Source: Nocardia brasiliensis
GTDB taxonomy: Bacteria; Actinomycetota; Actinomycetes; Mycobacteriales; Mycobacteriaceae
Assembly: GCF_011801125.1 (NCBI RefSeq)
Contig: NZ_CP046171.1
Coordinates: forward strand, 2,852,001 to 2,916,000
DNA: 64,000 nt
Direction of reading: 5' to 3'
A program made the translations under genes and the position numbers. The notes under the pieces were generated by a model. The model made no database searches. It was not told the DNA's origin and worked only from the letters and a program-made list of their open reading frames with translations. Below are positions 41,773 to 52,208 of this stretch, one piece after another. How positions within the stretch are numbered: the stretch's first letter is position 1; every line of letters begins with the position of its first letter.

Positions 41773-42971
41773 CGGGCACGGTGGTCATCCTCGGCGGCGC
41801 GGACGGTTCGACGTCCACCTATCGCCGGGCCCGCGAACTCGGCTATCGCACCGTCTGCGTCGACCGCCGCGCCGATGCCGTGGCACGGTCGCTGGCCGAC
41901 GAATTCGTGCAGCACAGTATTCGTGAACCGGCGTCGATCGCGGCCGCACTGGATGGGCGAACGGATATCGTCGCGGTGCTGTCCCCGGCCAGCGACACCG
42001 GGCTGTCCGCCCAGCGGTGGCTGGCGCGGCACTGGGACCTGCCGGATCCGCTTGCCGCGCAGGTGGTGCACGCCTCGCAGGACAAGGCGTACTTCCGGGC
42101 CGTGTGCCATCGGCTCGGCTTCAGCAGCTACGGCTACGTCGCGGGCCGGGCTGACGCCGAGCTTGTGTTGCGTGCCGGGGCACTGCGTTTCCCGGTGCTG
42201 GTGAAGCCGCTGGACGCGCAGAGCAGTCGCGGTATCCAGGTGTGCACGCAGCTGTCCGAGGTCGCGGCGGCGGCCAGGGACGCGGCGCGCTTCGCCAGTG
42301 GCGGTGGCGTCATCGTGGAGGAGCAGATCGTCGGAAAGCATTACAGCGCAGAGGTGTTCGTCGACCGAGGGCGGATCGCGTTCGTCGGGGTCAGTGCGCG
42401 CACGCTCACGCCCGCACCGCATTTCGTGACCGTCGAGCATCGTGTGCCCGCCGACCTCGCGGTAGAACAGCGCTGGGAGCTGACCGACATGCTCAACGAG
42501 CTGATCACCGAGCTCGGCTATCGGCGTGGGCCGTTGACCGTCGATGTGATCGTCGACCCGCTCGGCACGCTGCATCTGATCGAGATGGGCGCCCGGGTCG
42601 GCGGCAACGGGCTCGGCGAATTGTTCTGGCACGCTTACGGCGTCGATACCGTCGCGGCCTCGATCGCCGCGGCGACGGGCGGTGCGGCCGATGTCATGCC
42701 GAGCAGGTCGCGCGCCACGGTGTCCGGCGTGCTCTACACCGACGACGCGGGGGTCGTCGCGGAGGTGCGCGGCGCCGATGCCGCGACGACGATCCCCGAG
42801 CTGGCCGAATTGGTGCTCTTCGTTCAGGCGGGTGCGCAGGTGCAGCCGTACCACAACGCGGCGAACAAGCTGGGCCACTTCATAGTTGTCGCCGATCATC
42901 CGGATCAGGCGGGCGCGGCGGCGCAGGCGGTGCGTGCCGCGTTGCGTTTCGATCTGAGCGGTGCCGCGTGA
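41769..42971 (+). CDS. ATP-grasp ligase
   Basis: A 400-residue ATP-grasp enzyme. The N-terminal Rossmann-like domain starts VVILGGADGSTSTYRRAREL. The ATP-binding part has HASQDKAYFRAVC, FPVLVKPLDAQSSRGIQVC and VIVEEQIVGKHYSAEVFV. The metal-binding end is LIEMGARVGGNGLGELFWHA, as in carboxylate-amine ligases of the BacD/CarB type. The usual reaction is formation of an amide or thioester through an acyl phosphate. Start GTG 41769 overlaps the GT2 stop. In a glycan cluster it could attach an amino acid to an amino sugar. Substrates are unknown. Confidence 0.85.
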   Translation: MTGTVVILGGADGSTSTYRRARELGYRTVCVDRRADAVARSLADEFVQHSIREPASIAAALDGRTDIVAVLSPASDTGLSAQRWLARHWDLPDPLAAQVVHASQDKAYFRAVCHRLGFSSYGYVAGRADAELVLRAGALRFPVLVKPLDAQSSRGIQVCTQLSEVAAAARDAARFASGGGVIVEEQIVGKHYSAEVFVDRGRIAFVGVSARTLTPAPHFVTVEHRVPADLAVEQRWELTDMLNELITELGYRRGPLTVDVIVDPLGTLHLIEMGARVGGNGLGELFWHAYGVDTVAASIAAATGGAADVMPSRSRATVSGVLYTDDAGVVAEVRGADAATTIPELAELVLFVQAGAQVQPYHNAANKLGHFIVVADHPDQAGAAAQAVRAALRFDLSGAA

Positions 42972-43654
42972 GCCCCGCGGTGCGCAGCGCGCTGCTCGGT
43001 GGCGCCGCGGTGGTCGCGGCCGGGCTGGTCTGGGCGACGACGGGCCGCGAGCACGGCTTGCCGAGCGTGTGGGCGCTGCTGGCCTCGCTGATCCCGTTCG
43101 TGCTGGCGACCGAGACGATCGCGAGCGTGCGGCCGGAGTGGTTCCGGCGGGGGCGGCTGATCGAGATCTGCGCGCTGGCCGCGTTTCTCGTCGTGTTCTG
43201 CTTTCTGGTTCCGAAGATCTTCGCGGCCGCGCTGGACGACGATTTCAGCCGATTGTATTCGTGGATGCGGATATTGGTTCCGCTGCTCATCCTGTGTCTG
43301 GCGCTCATGCTGCGCCTCGGCGGCGGGGGCCCCTCGGTGGCGCGCCGAGTCGGCTACGTGGGCATTCTCGTCATGCTCTCCGGTATCGAGGATCTCGCGT
43401 TCCAGCTCCTGCGCGGTAAACCGCTGGCCGCGCAATGGGATTGGGCCGACCACATGACCGTGCGGCTCGGTCATGTGGCGAGCCGGAACGAGGCACTGGC
43501 CTTCATCGCGGTCCATTTGGTCCTGGCGGCGGTGGTGCTCCTGCTGCCCGATCGGTACTGGCGCCGGATCGGTGACGCGGTCCGCCGTCGCGCCGGGGGT
43601 GTGCGCCGCCGCGCGATCGCGGACCGGCGACGAGCGCCCGCGCGCCCGCGCTGA
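42968..43654 (+). CDS. Polytopic membrane protein of unknown family
   Basis: A 228-residue protein with about six transmembrane helices and a strongly basic C-terminal tail (~35 residues, Arg rich) in the cytoplasm. Notable loop residues are SGIEDLAFQLLRGKP and WDWADHMTVRLGHVASRNEA. The latter, with W/D/H residues at the membrane face, could be a catalytic or binding site. I do not recognise the family. GTG start overlaps the ATP-grasp stop and its own stop overlaps the next ATG. In context it may be a lipid-linked modification enzyme or a partner of the flippase-like protein. Confidence 0.75.
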   Translation: MSPAVRSALLGGAAVVAAGLVWATTGREHGLPSVWALLASLIPFVLATETIASVRPEWFRRGRLIEICALAAFLVVFCFLVPKIFAAALDDDFSRLYSWMRILVPLLILCLALMLRLGGGGPSVARRVGYVGILVMLSGIEDLAFQLLRGKPLAAQWDWADHMTVRLGHVASRNEALAFIAVHLVLAAVVLLLPDRYWRRIGDAVRRRAGGVRRRAIADRRRAPARPR

Positions 43655-44874
43655 TGGTGTCCCCGCCCGCCGCGCGGCCGACGCGGCCCGCACCGGCCAC
43701 CGTGCTGACGCTGCTGGCCGGGCGCGGCGGCTTCCGCCTCACCTATCAGGGCATCGCCCTTGTGCTGCTGGGGGTCTGGGGCGCGGACCGGTTCGCGGAG
43801 TACGCCAGCGCGGTCGGTGCCACGGCGTGGATCGCGTTGCTGAGCTCGGGTCCGGAGAAGTCCGTGCTGAAGCTGCTGCCGCGGCTGCGACACACGGGCG
43901 CGGTAGTGGTACGGACCGCCGTGCTGACCTCGGCGGTCCCACTGGTGCTCGCCTTGCTCGCGAGCGCGGTGAGCGCGGGCTCCGCGTTCGTGGTCTATCC
44001 GCTGGCCGCGGCGTGGAGCGCGAGCATCGGGCTGCTGACGGTGCTGGTCGCGGCTCATCGCGCGGCCGGTCGGCCGGAGCGCGACAGCGGCGGCTTCCTG
44101 CTGCTCGCCGTGGCGATGGCCGCCGCGGTGGGCGCCGGTGCGGCATGGGGGTTTTCGCCCGCGGTCCAGCTCGCCGTGCTACTCACGGTCACCCTGTGCG
44201 TGGCGGGCTGGGCGGCCCGCGGTGTCCGGTCGATGACGGCGCGTCCGCGCCGGGGCAGCATCCTGGCGATCGTGCGGGCGCAACTGCTGCTCGGCTTGTA
44301 CGAGCCGCTGGGCAGCGCGGCGGTCGGTGTGCTGTACGCGACGCTCGCCTTGAGCGGCCAACGGGCCGGTAGTACCACTCTCTATGTGGCACTGCTGGTT
44401 TCGAGTGTGATCGGCTCGGGGACCCTGTACCTGCTGCGGATCTACCAGCCGGTGTCGTCGCTGCGACTGCGCGGGGCGGGCGCGCACAGTGGGATCGGCT
44501 TCGCGCGCAGGCTGCTGCGCGCCGCCTCGGGCGCCGGCGTGCTCGGTTGCGTGCTCGCGCTCGTGCTGGCCGGATCGGTCTCGGCCACGGCGCTTGTCGT
44601 GGTGCTGCTGTGCTTCGAGATCGCCGTGCACGCGCTGGTGAGTGCGGCGCTGTTCCTACTGGAGAACACGGGACCGCGGGAACTGCGCGTCGCCGCGCTG
44701 GGCGCCGCAACGCAATTCGGCGCCGCGGCGCTGCTCGCCGCGCTGCTGGTGCCCGCTTACGGGCCGCCTGCCGCGCTCGGCGCGCTGGTCGCTTCCTATG
44801 CTGTGCTCGCGGCATCGACCCTGCCCCGGCTCACCCGCGCGGCGGCGGCACGCGGTGCCCTCGGAAAGCGGTGA
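43654..44874 (+). CDS. Flippase-like polytopic membrane protein (Wzx/MATE-type fold suspected)
   Basis: A 406-residue protein with roughly 10-12 hydrophobic helices and very short loops. The ASAVGATAWIALLSSGPEKSV segment near residues 50-75 and regular helix pairing resemble O-antigen/teichoic-acid flippases, which are usually 400-500 residues. There is no ATP-binding motif. It follows a glycosyltransferase and an ATP-grasp gene, so export of a lipid-linked intermediate is a reasonable proposal, but identity is by topology and context only. It overlaps the previous gene by 1 nt; the next gene starts 5 bp after its stop. Confidence 0.65.
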   Translation: MVSPPAARPTRPAPATVLTLLAGRGGFRLTYQGIALVLLGVWGADRFAEYASAVGATAWIALLSSGPEKSVLKLLPRLRHTGAVVVRTAVLTSAVPLVLALLASAVSAGSAFVVYPLAAAWSASIGLLTVLVAAHRAAGRPERDSGGFLLLAVAMAAAVGAGAAWGFSPAVQLAVLLTVTLCVAGWAARGVRSMTARPRRGSILAIVRAQLLLGLYEPLGSAAVGVLYATLALSGQRAGSTTLYVALLVSSVIGSGTLYLLRIYQPVSSLRLRGAGAHSGIGFARRLLRAASGAGVLGCVLALVLAGSVSATALVVVLLCFEIAVHALVSAALFLLENTGPRELRVAALGAATQFGAAALLAALLVPAYGPPAALGALVASYAVLAASTLPRLTRAAAARGALGKR

Positions 44875-44879
44875 CGGGT

Positions 44880-45818
44880 ATGCGCGTCGATGTCTTCGAT
44901 CCCTTCCACGACGCGGAGCCGCCGTGGTGGGACACGGTGCGGCGCATCGCGGGACTGCGCGCGACCTGGTCCTGGGAGGTGCTCGCCGCCGCGGGGCCGC
45001 GGCTCGGCATCGCCGTGGCGTTCGACGGTGCGGACGTCGTCGCGCTCGCCGCGGCGCGCTGGACGGCGGGCGTGCTGAATGTCGCCGCGCCGGGCAGCAC
45101 CGGCCAACCAGGTTGGTGGGTGGCCGATGCCGCGCGCGCGAGCGAATTGTTCGGCGTGCTGGCCAGGGGACTGCGGGCACGGTTCCGGTACGCGGTGCTC
45201 GGCACGCTGTGGCGGGAACTGTCGTGCGAGCAAGCGGCGACCTTCGGCGGCCCTCGGCTCACCAGAGCGGTCAACCCGACCGCGATACTGCCCGTGGCGT
45301 GGCCGGACGAGGACGGCTGGCTGAGCACGCTGTCGTCGAACCGAAGGCGCAGCCTGCGCGCCGAAGCCCGGTGGCTGGCCCGCGATCACGATCTGGTGGC
45401 CGGGTTCGGGTCCGCACGGGACCTGGACGCCGATCAGCTGATCGGACTGTTCCGCCGGACCGAGGAGAAGTACGACGGGCTGGGCCGCGCGCCGCGCATG
45501 CCGGACGAGTGGCTCTACCGCGTGCTGGCGCACCCCGACGTGTACGCCGTGCACTACCACGACACTGATCGAAACCTGTTGGCGGCGTTCACCGTTCTCG
45601 ACCATCCGAGCTGGCCGCTGGTGCACCGCTGGGGCGCGCTACCCGAGGACGAGGGCGGCCGCAAGCACCTCTACTTCGATGCTTTCCGCCGCACCGTCGC
45701 CTGGGCGGCCGCCGCCGAGAAGCAAGGCCTCGTCTGGGGTAAGGGCCTGCCCGACGTCAAGGTCCGGCTCGGCTGCCAACTCGTCGCCCGCTACGCCGTC
45801 GCGCTGGCCGGACGTTAG
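44880..45818 (+). CDS. FemAB/BioF2-like GNAT acyltransferase
   Basis: A 312-residue protein resembling GNAT enzymes of the BioF2-like/FemAB class: an N-terminal half with WSWEVLAAAGPRLGIAVAFD, then STLSSNRRRSLRAEARWLAR (the basic motif typical of the class), LFRRTEEKYDGLGRAPRMPD and a final GKGLPDVKVRLGCQLVARY. Relatives transfer acyl or aminoacyl groups to sugars or peptidoglycan. There are no membrane helices. It closes the six-gene cluster begun by the epimerase and would add an acyl decoration to the glycan or lipid-linked product. Substrate unknown. Confidence 0.75.
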   Translation: MRVDVFDPFHDAEPPWWDTVRRIAGLRATWSWEVLAAAGPRLGIAVAFDGADVVALAAARWTAGVLNVAAPGSTGQPGWWVADAARASELFGVLARGLRARFRYAVLGTLWRELSCEQAATFGGPRLTRAVNPTAILPVAWPDEDGWLSTLSSNRRRSLRAEARWLARDHDLVAGFGSARDLDADQLIGLFRRTEEKYDGLGRAPRMPDEWLYRVLAHPDVYAVHYHDTDRNLLAAFTVLDHPSWPLVHRWGALPEDEGGRKHLYFDAFRRTVAWAAAAEKQGLVWGKGLPDVKVRLGCQLVARYAVALAGR

Positions 45819-45899
45819 CGCGGCGCGCGCGATGCGGAATCCGCCCATCCGGTGCACGGGCGCATTGCCCGGCTCCGGCACGCGGGGGAGGATGGAGGC

Positions 45900-47177
45900 G
45901 TGGCCTTTGGATCCAGCGCTCGGGTGAATCCGTGGGTCGCGCTGGGCCCCGAGGACGACGCGGAGCGGGTGGGCCACCATGTCTCGGCCGCGCACGAACT
46001 GTTCGTCGCGCGCGGCGCGGCGCCCCGCAGCGTGCGCCGGGTGGTCGAGGCGTCGTGGCTGCGCAGTCGCGGCAACGGGATCGATCCGGACCGCCAGATC
46101 GGCCGGACCTCGCTCACCGGCCGCGAATTGGAGCAATATCGGCGCACGCACCCGATGGCTGCGGTGCGCCCGGTCGTGCAGAAGCTGCTGGTCGAGGACG
46201 CGCGGGATACCGGACTACTGGTCGCGCTGAGCGATGCGCGCGGCAGGCTGCTCTGGGTGGAGGGCGATACCGGCGCGAAAGACCGTGCCGCGCGGATGAA
46301 TTTCGCCGACGGCGCGGACTGGAGCGAAGCCGCGGTCGGCACCAACGCGCCGGGTACCGCACTGGCGCTTGATCATTGCGTGCAGATCTTCGGCGCCGAG
46401 CACTACAGCCGGGTGGTCCATCCGTGGAGTTGCGCGGCGGGCCCGGTGCACGACCCGGTGACGGGGCGGGTGCTCGGCGCGATCGACATCACCGGCGGGC
46501 CGCGTGTCGCCGCCCCCGAGGTGCTCTCGCTGATCAAGGCCACCGTCGCCGTCGCCGAATCCGAGCTGCGTGCCCACCCGGTGCGGACACCGGTCGCGCC
46601 GCGGGTCGAATTGCTCGGCGCCGGGCCCGCGCTGCTGTTCGGTCATGAGCGAATCGCCCTGTCGCGCAGGCACTCGGAGATCCTGCTCCTGCTGCTGGAA
46701 CATCCCGAGGGCTTATCCACCGAGCACATCGCGGTACTGCTGGACGAGCGCGACCTCGACGCGGTGACCGTGCGCGCCGAGATCTCGCGCCTGCGCCGCA
46801 TTCTCGGCGGCACCATGCTCGGCTCGCGGCCGTATCGGCTGCTGACCGAACTGGATTCGGATCTCGGCGCGTTGAATCGCGCGCTGCGCCGCGGCGATAT
46901 CGCCGCCGCCGTCGCCGGCTACCGTGGGCAACTGCTGCCCGCCTCGCGCGCGCCCGGCGTCGGCCGGGTGCGCGAAGCGCTGCGCGCCAGAATGCGTGCC
47001 GCCGTGCTCAAGTCCGGCGATCCGGCCATCCTCGGCTGGTGGATCGGGTCGGTCGACGGCCGCGAGGACCGCGGCGCGTGGGCCGCCTATCTCGGCTCGC
47101 TCGACCGGGACTCGTCGTTGTACGCGCAGGTGGCGGCGCAGCTGGCCATGCTCGATCGCGAACTCGGCGGGCGCTGA
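45900..47177 (+). CDS. GAF-domain transcriptional activator for aldehyde dehydrogenase
   Basis: A 425-residue regulator. Residues ~45-230 are the AcoR-like N-terminal region with a GAF sensor ([60 protein letters not shown]). Residues ~265-340 form a DNA-binding helix-turn-helix ([36 protein letters not shown]). It lacks the sigma-54 AAA+ domain of true AcoR proteins, typical for actinobacterial versions. GTG 45900 follows GGAGGATGGAGG. The aldehyde dehydrogenase gene lies 94 bp downstream, so it probably activates it in response to an alcohol or aldehyde. Confidence 0.85.
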   Translation: MAFGSSARVNPWVALGPEDDAERVGHHVSAAHELFVARGAAPRSVRRVVEASWLRSRGNGIDPDRQIGRTSLTGRELEQYRRTHPMAAVRPVVQKLLVEDARDTGLLVALSDARGRLLWVEGDTGAKDRAARMNFADGADWSEAAVGTNAPGTALALDHCVQIFGAEHYSRVVHPWSCAAGPVHDPVTGRVLGAIDITGGPRVAAPEVLSLIKATVAVAESELRAHPVRTPVAPRVELLGAGPALLFGHERIALSRRHSEILLLLLEHPEGLSTEHIAVLLDERDLDAVTVRAEISRLRRILGGTMLGSRPYRLLTELDSDLGALNRALRRGDIAAAVAGYRGQLLPASRAPGVGRVREALRARMRAAVLKSGDPAILGWWIGSVDGREDRGAWAAYLGSLDRDSSLYAQVAAQLAMLDRELGGR

Positions 47178-47271
47178 ACGATTCCCAACGGCGATGCAAC
47201 GTTGGCACTCTAGTGTCGTGGATCACACATCGTGTGCCACGATGCCGCCGTCTCGACCGCTAGGAGATTCG

Positions 47272-48794
<1,523 letters not shown>

Positions 48795-48795
<1 letters not shown>

Positions 48796-49316
48796 TGCCG
48801 ACGGCCCCGCCTCGGCTGGTCGTGACGATGGCGGCGGCGCGGCTGCTGCGCCGCCTCCGCGACACGCACGGACCGTTGATGATGCACCAGTCCGGCGGCT
48901 GCTGTGACGGTTCGGCGCCGATGTGCTATCCGCTGGGGGAGTTCCTCGTCGGCGACCGTGACGTCCTGGTCGGCATCCTCGATCTGCGCCTCGCGGTGGG
49001 CGAGGTGCCCACGACGCTGCCCGACGCGGCGGACGCGGTGCCGGTGTGGATCTCCGGCTCTCAGTTCCAGGCATGGAAGCACACCCAGCTCGTCATCGAC
49101 GTGGTGCGCGGGCGTGGGTCCGGCTTCAGTCTGGAGGCGCCGGAGGGCAGGCGATTCCTCAGCCGGGCACGGGCTTTCACGTCCGCGGAGAACGACGCGC
49201 TGGCCGCGGTACCGCCGGTGGTCGGCGCCGAGTACGAAACCGGCACGCGCCCACCGGTTCCCGACGCCGCCCAGGTGGTCGCCGCGGCGGTGGACGCGTG
49301 CCCGGTGCCGCGCTGA
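48795..49316 (+). CDS. DUF779 protein
   Basis: A 173-residue protein of the DUF779 family, which is consistently encoded next to ExaC-like aldehyde dehydrogenases. The family core is HGPLMMHQSGGCCDGSAPMC at about residues 25-44, a cysteine-rich motif likely to bind metal. It is followed by GEFLVGDRDVLVGIL, PVWISGSQFQAWKHTQLVID and RGSGFSLEAPEGRRFLSR. The usual family length is ~120; this one has about 45 extra residues at the C terminus, of low complexity. The overlap with the dehydrogenase stop indicates coupled expression. Molecular function unknown. Confidence 0.9.
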
Positions 49317-49317
49317 G

Positions 49318-49620
49318 TCAGTCGAAGGCGCCGCTGTAGGCGTTGAGGGCGGGCTGACCCGCCGCCGCGGCCACCTGCCTGGTGTGGTTGGACTGTACCC
49401 CGCCGATGCTGACCAGCGTGTCCGCGCCTTTTGCGAGCGCGTCGTGCACCAGGTATTCGAGTTTGCGAGTCTTGTTGCCGCCGAACGCGAGACCGCTGTT
49501 GCAGTCTTCACGCTTGGCCCAGATCCTGGCGCCGCCGAGGTGATCGCTGAGCCGGTCGAGCGGATGGATCGGGCTCGGGCCGAACAGCAGGGGATAGCGC
49601 GCAAACGTGTCGAGCGACAT
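49318..49620 (-). pseudogene. acdS: Internally deleted ACC deaminase gene
   Basis: The frame codes for 100 residues; AcdS is about 340. The first ~85 residues are a textbook AcdS N terminus ([40 protein letters not shown] with the PLP lysine, [19 protein letters not shown]). The last ~12 residues ([13 protein letters not shown]) match the AcdS C terminus. The middle, including most of the active site, is missing without loss of frame. The regulator upstream (29 bp away) and the AAGGAC ribosome site remain intact. The product cannot deaminate ACC. Confidence 0.85.
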
Positions 49621-49649
49621 GAGATGTCCTTCATCGGTGCCAACAGGGT

Positions 49650-50312
49650 TCAGGGCGTGAGATCTTCGAGCAGCGGCAGCAGCGTCTGCCAATTCACCCG
49701 CAGTGCCGCGACCGCGCCGTCGACATCGCCCGCGGCACACCGGTCGATGACGCGCTCGTGCTGGGCCACCGAGTCACGGCCGCTCAACGAGCCGAAGCGC
49801 AGTCGCTCGATCCGGCGCAGGACCGGGGTGAACTGATCGAGCACGCTGCGCGCGGCCGCGTTGGCGCTCGCGGTGACGGGCACATCGTGGAAATCGTCGT
49901 CGGCGGCGAGTGCGGCGTCGACATCCGCGCGGCGCAGCGCGTCGGCGAAGCGGAAGTTGGCCTCGCGCATGGTCGTCAGGTCGGCCGGGGTGAGGTTGGG
50001 CAACCCCTCCCGGATCGCGAGTTCGTGCATCGCGCCGGTGACGGACTGGGCCTCGCGGATCGCGCGCACGTCGAGCGGACTGACGATGGTGTAGCGGCCG
50101 GGCTTCATCTGCACCAGGCCCGCCTGCTCGAGCCGCATCAGCGCCTCGCGCACCGGTGTTCGGCTCACGCCAAGCCATTTGACCAGCTCGTTGTCGTTGA
50201 GGCGTTCGCCAGGGGCGAGGGTGCCGTCGACGATGGCGTCCCGGATCGCCCAGTAGGCGTCCTCGCGTAGCAGAGTTCTGGCGACCAGACCTTCGTTGCG
50301 TGGCACCGGCAT
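49650..50312 (-). CDS. GntR-family regulator (FCD type) of the acdS locus
   Basis: A 220-residue regulator. The winged helix-turn-helix covers about residues 15-80 ([51 protein letters not shown]). An FCD domain follows with metal ligands in DDFHDV and QHERVIDRC. The ATG at 50312 lies inside a 22-bp palindrome and there is no ribosome binding site upstream, so the mRNA may be leaderless and the gene autorepressed. It precedes the deleted acdS gene, so its original target was probably ACC deaminase. Confidence 0.88.
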   Translation of the reverse strand: MPVPRNEGLVARTLLREDAYWAIRDAIVDGTLAPGERLNDNELVKWLGVSRTPVREALMRLEQAGLVQMKPGRYTIVSPLDVRAIREAQSVTGAMHELAIREGLPNLTPADLTTMREANFRFADALRRADVDAALAADDDFHDVPVTASANAAARSVLDQFTPVLRRIERLRFGSLSGRDSVAQHERVIDRCAAGDVDGAVAALRVNWQTLLPLLEDLTP

Positions 50313-50329
50313 GCAATATATTGCATGCC
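50308..50329. promoter_or_regulatory. 22-bp perfect palindrome over the GntR start codon
   Basis: The sequence from 50308 to 50329 is its own reverse complement, with core ATGCAATATATTGCAT. It contains the start codon of the GntR gene and a TATATT/CAATAT element suited to a -10 box. This is probably an autoregulatory operator and leaderless promoter. Confidence 0.7.
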
Positions 50330-50430
50330 ACCGGTGCCGAGCTGTCAAGGGTGAAGTGCGGGAATCGCTTGGTATTCGCGGAAATCGGGCGAAGTCGGGC
50401 ATTCTCCGGAACCTCACCTAATCGGACATC

Positions 50431-50443
50431 ACCCCACGGGGGT
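50431..50443. promoter_or_regulatory. CsoR-like palindrome (candidate copper operator)
   Basis: ACCCCACGGGGGT has 5-bp complementary arms around a 3-bp centre, 20 bp before the first start codon of the operon. G/C-tract palindromes of this shape are bound by the copper sensor CsoR in actinobacteria. It is consistent with the Met/His-rich products downstream, but binding is inferred. Confidence 0.45.
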
Positions 50444-50463
50444 AGGCGAGATCCCCTCAGCAG

Positions 50464-52146
50464 GTGATGATCTGGTCGGCGCGCGGCCCTAACCTTGCGC
50501 AGGTGCCTGTTGTCCGCGCTGCTCGATCTCGCGCCCTGTTCGTCGTGGGCTGGCTGCTGCTGCTGTCGTCCGGGGCGGCAACAGCTTTCGCCGACGCCGC
50601 GGCCGCCGGCGCGGACCTGTCGATCGCGCAGTCGCTCGGCGATCGCGAGTTGACCGTGATCCTGCGCCGGGTGACCAGCGTGCCGGGGCCACTGCGGGTG
50701 GACGTGGTCACCCACACCGGTACCGCCGCAGGCGAACTCGAGCTCGCGGCCGTGCCGACGGGCGCGCTGGCCGCCGACGCGACGCTGCCCGCGCCCGGCC
50801 TGCCGACGGTGCGGACCAGCCTCGCACTCGGCGCGACGCCGGGAATGTATTCGGCCACACTCGATATGGACCGGCCAGGCCCGTGGGAGCTGACGCTCGG
50901 CGACGGTGCCCGCGTCGCGCGCATACCGTTCGTCGTGCCCGCGCAGGTCACCGCGCCGCCCGAACGCCTGGTCTACCGCGGTTTTCTGGTGGCCGGTGTG
51001 CTGCTGCCGGTCGCGGTGCTGATCGCGGTGCGCGCCAAGCGTCCCGCGTGGGCGCTGCTGCCCGCCGGCGGGATGGTCGCGGGCATCACGGTATCGGTGA
51101 CCGCGGCGCTGCTGTCGGCCTCGTTCCCGCTGCCACCGCAACCGGGCGGCCAGCTCGATCCCACCGTGCACAACGTCACCGATCCCTATGCGGTGAATCA
51201 ACCCGTGATCGCGGACTTCTCGCGGCCGCCGGTGCTACTCACCGTCGCGGGTGGCCCCGTGATCGCCGGGCAGCCGGGCGATGTCGACCTGGTCCTGCTC
51301 GACGCCGCCACCGGTGCGCCCGCCGACGACTTGGTGGTGCACGACAGCGCGCTGGTGCACCTGCTGATGGTCGGTCCGTCGGGCGGGCTGTCGCATCTGC
51401 ACCCGATCCGCACTGCTCCCGGGCGCTATCAGGTCCATCTGACGGCGGCCGAGCCCGGCCGCTACGCGCTGTCCGCCGAACTCGCGCGCCGCGGCGGCGG
51501 TGTGCAGATGGCCCGCGCCGCAACCGGTGTCACCGTGCTGCCGGGCTCCGCTGCCGCGTCACCGCCCGCTCCGGTCCAGCTCGGCGGCTTGGCGCGGAAG
51601 GCGTCGCTGCTGGTCGACGGGACACCGATCGAGGTGAGCACGACCGCCGCGGTGGCCGGACAGCCCACCACGATCAACGCTGCGGTGGGCGACACCGCCG
51701 AACTGCAACCCTGGCTCGGCATGGTCGGGCACCTGATCACGGCGGGTCCGATACCGGACGGCAGCCGCGATATCGCCGCGGCTGTGCACGATTCGGCCAT
51801 CTGGGGGCACGGCCACTCGATGGGGCCTACGGCGATGCGGAACATGGACCACGCGGCGGGGACGCGGCACATGCCGGACGCGACCGCCGAGGAGCACGAG
51901 GGAGCGCACGGCATGCACGGCACGGTGGACGCGGCCGCCCCTGCCACGAGCCGCGGCGTGATGCTCATGCCACCCGTCAACGGCCAGAGCCCGCCCGACG
52001 AAACCGTGGCCGCCTACGGGCCGGATGTGCCCTTCACCTATACCTTTCCGGCCGCGGGCCGCTACCGGCTCTGGATCCAGGTCGAACGGCGCTTCACCGT
52101 GCTGACGATCCCGGTCGTGCTGGACGTCGAGGAGGCGCACCGGTGA
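50464..52146 (+). CDS. Membrane/secreted protein with YtkA-like and Met/His-rich regions, probable copper binding
   Basis: A 560-residue protein from ATG 50464 (GTG 50503 also possible). It has a signal peptide or first helix near residues 22-45, an outer domain, two transmembrane helices at about 180-205 and 210-235, then a large outer region. The latter contains a YtkA/FixH-like module (DSALVHLLMVGPSGGLSHLH) and a second one with QPWLGMVGHLITAG. Between are many His and Met residues (HDSAIWGHGHSMGPTAMRNM, MPDATAEEHEGAHGMHG), typical of copper handling. The end is a FTYTFPAAGRYRLWIQVERR strand block. It leads a coupled operon behind a CsoR-like site. Confidence 0.7.
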   Translation: MMIWSARGPNLAQVPVVRAARSRALFVVGWLLLLSSGAATAFADAAAAGADLSIAQSLGDRELTVILRRVTSVPGPLRVDVVTHTGTAAGELELAAVPTGALAADATLPAPGLPTVRTSLALGATPGMYSATLDMDRPGPWELTLGDGARVARIPFVVPAQVTAPPERLVYRGFLVAGVLLPVAVLIAVRAKRPAWALLPAGGMVAGITVSVTAALLSASFPLPPQPGGQLDPTVHNVTDPYAVNQPVIADFSRPPVLLTVAGGPVIAGQPGDVDLVLLDAATGAPADDLVVHDSALVHLLMVGPSGGLSHLHPIRTAPGRYQVHLTAAEPGRYALSAELARRGGGVQMARAATGVTVLPGSAAASPPAPVQLGGLARKASLLVDGTPIEVSTTAAVAGQPTTINAAVGDTAELQPWLGMVGHLITAGPIPDGSRDIAAAVHDSAIWGHGHSMGPTAMRNMDHAAGTRHMPDATAEEHEGAHGMHGTVDAAAPATSRGVMLMPPVNGQSPPDETVAAYGPDVPFTYTFPAAGRYRLWIQVERRFTVLTIPVVLDVEEAHR

Positions 52147-52208
52147 GTGAGCGGATCAGGGGTGCGTCGCGCCGGTCCGTGGTGCGCGTCAGCGAGGGCC
52201 TGGCATGA
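52143..52208 (+). CDS. Possible 21-residue coupling ORF
   Basis: GTG 52143 lies in the stop of the preceding gene (GTGA) and the frame ends in the ATGA overlap with the next gene. The 21-residue product is Arg/Ser/Val rich. It may only serve to carry ribosomes across the 58-bp gap between the two real genes. Confidence 0.3.
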   Translation: MSERIRGASRRSVVRVSEGLA

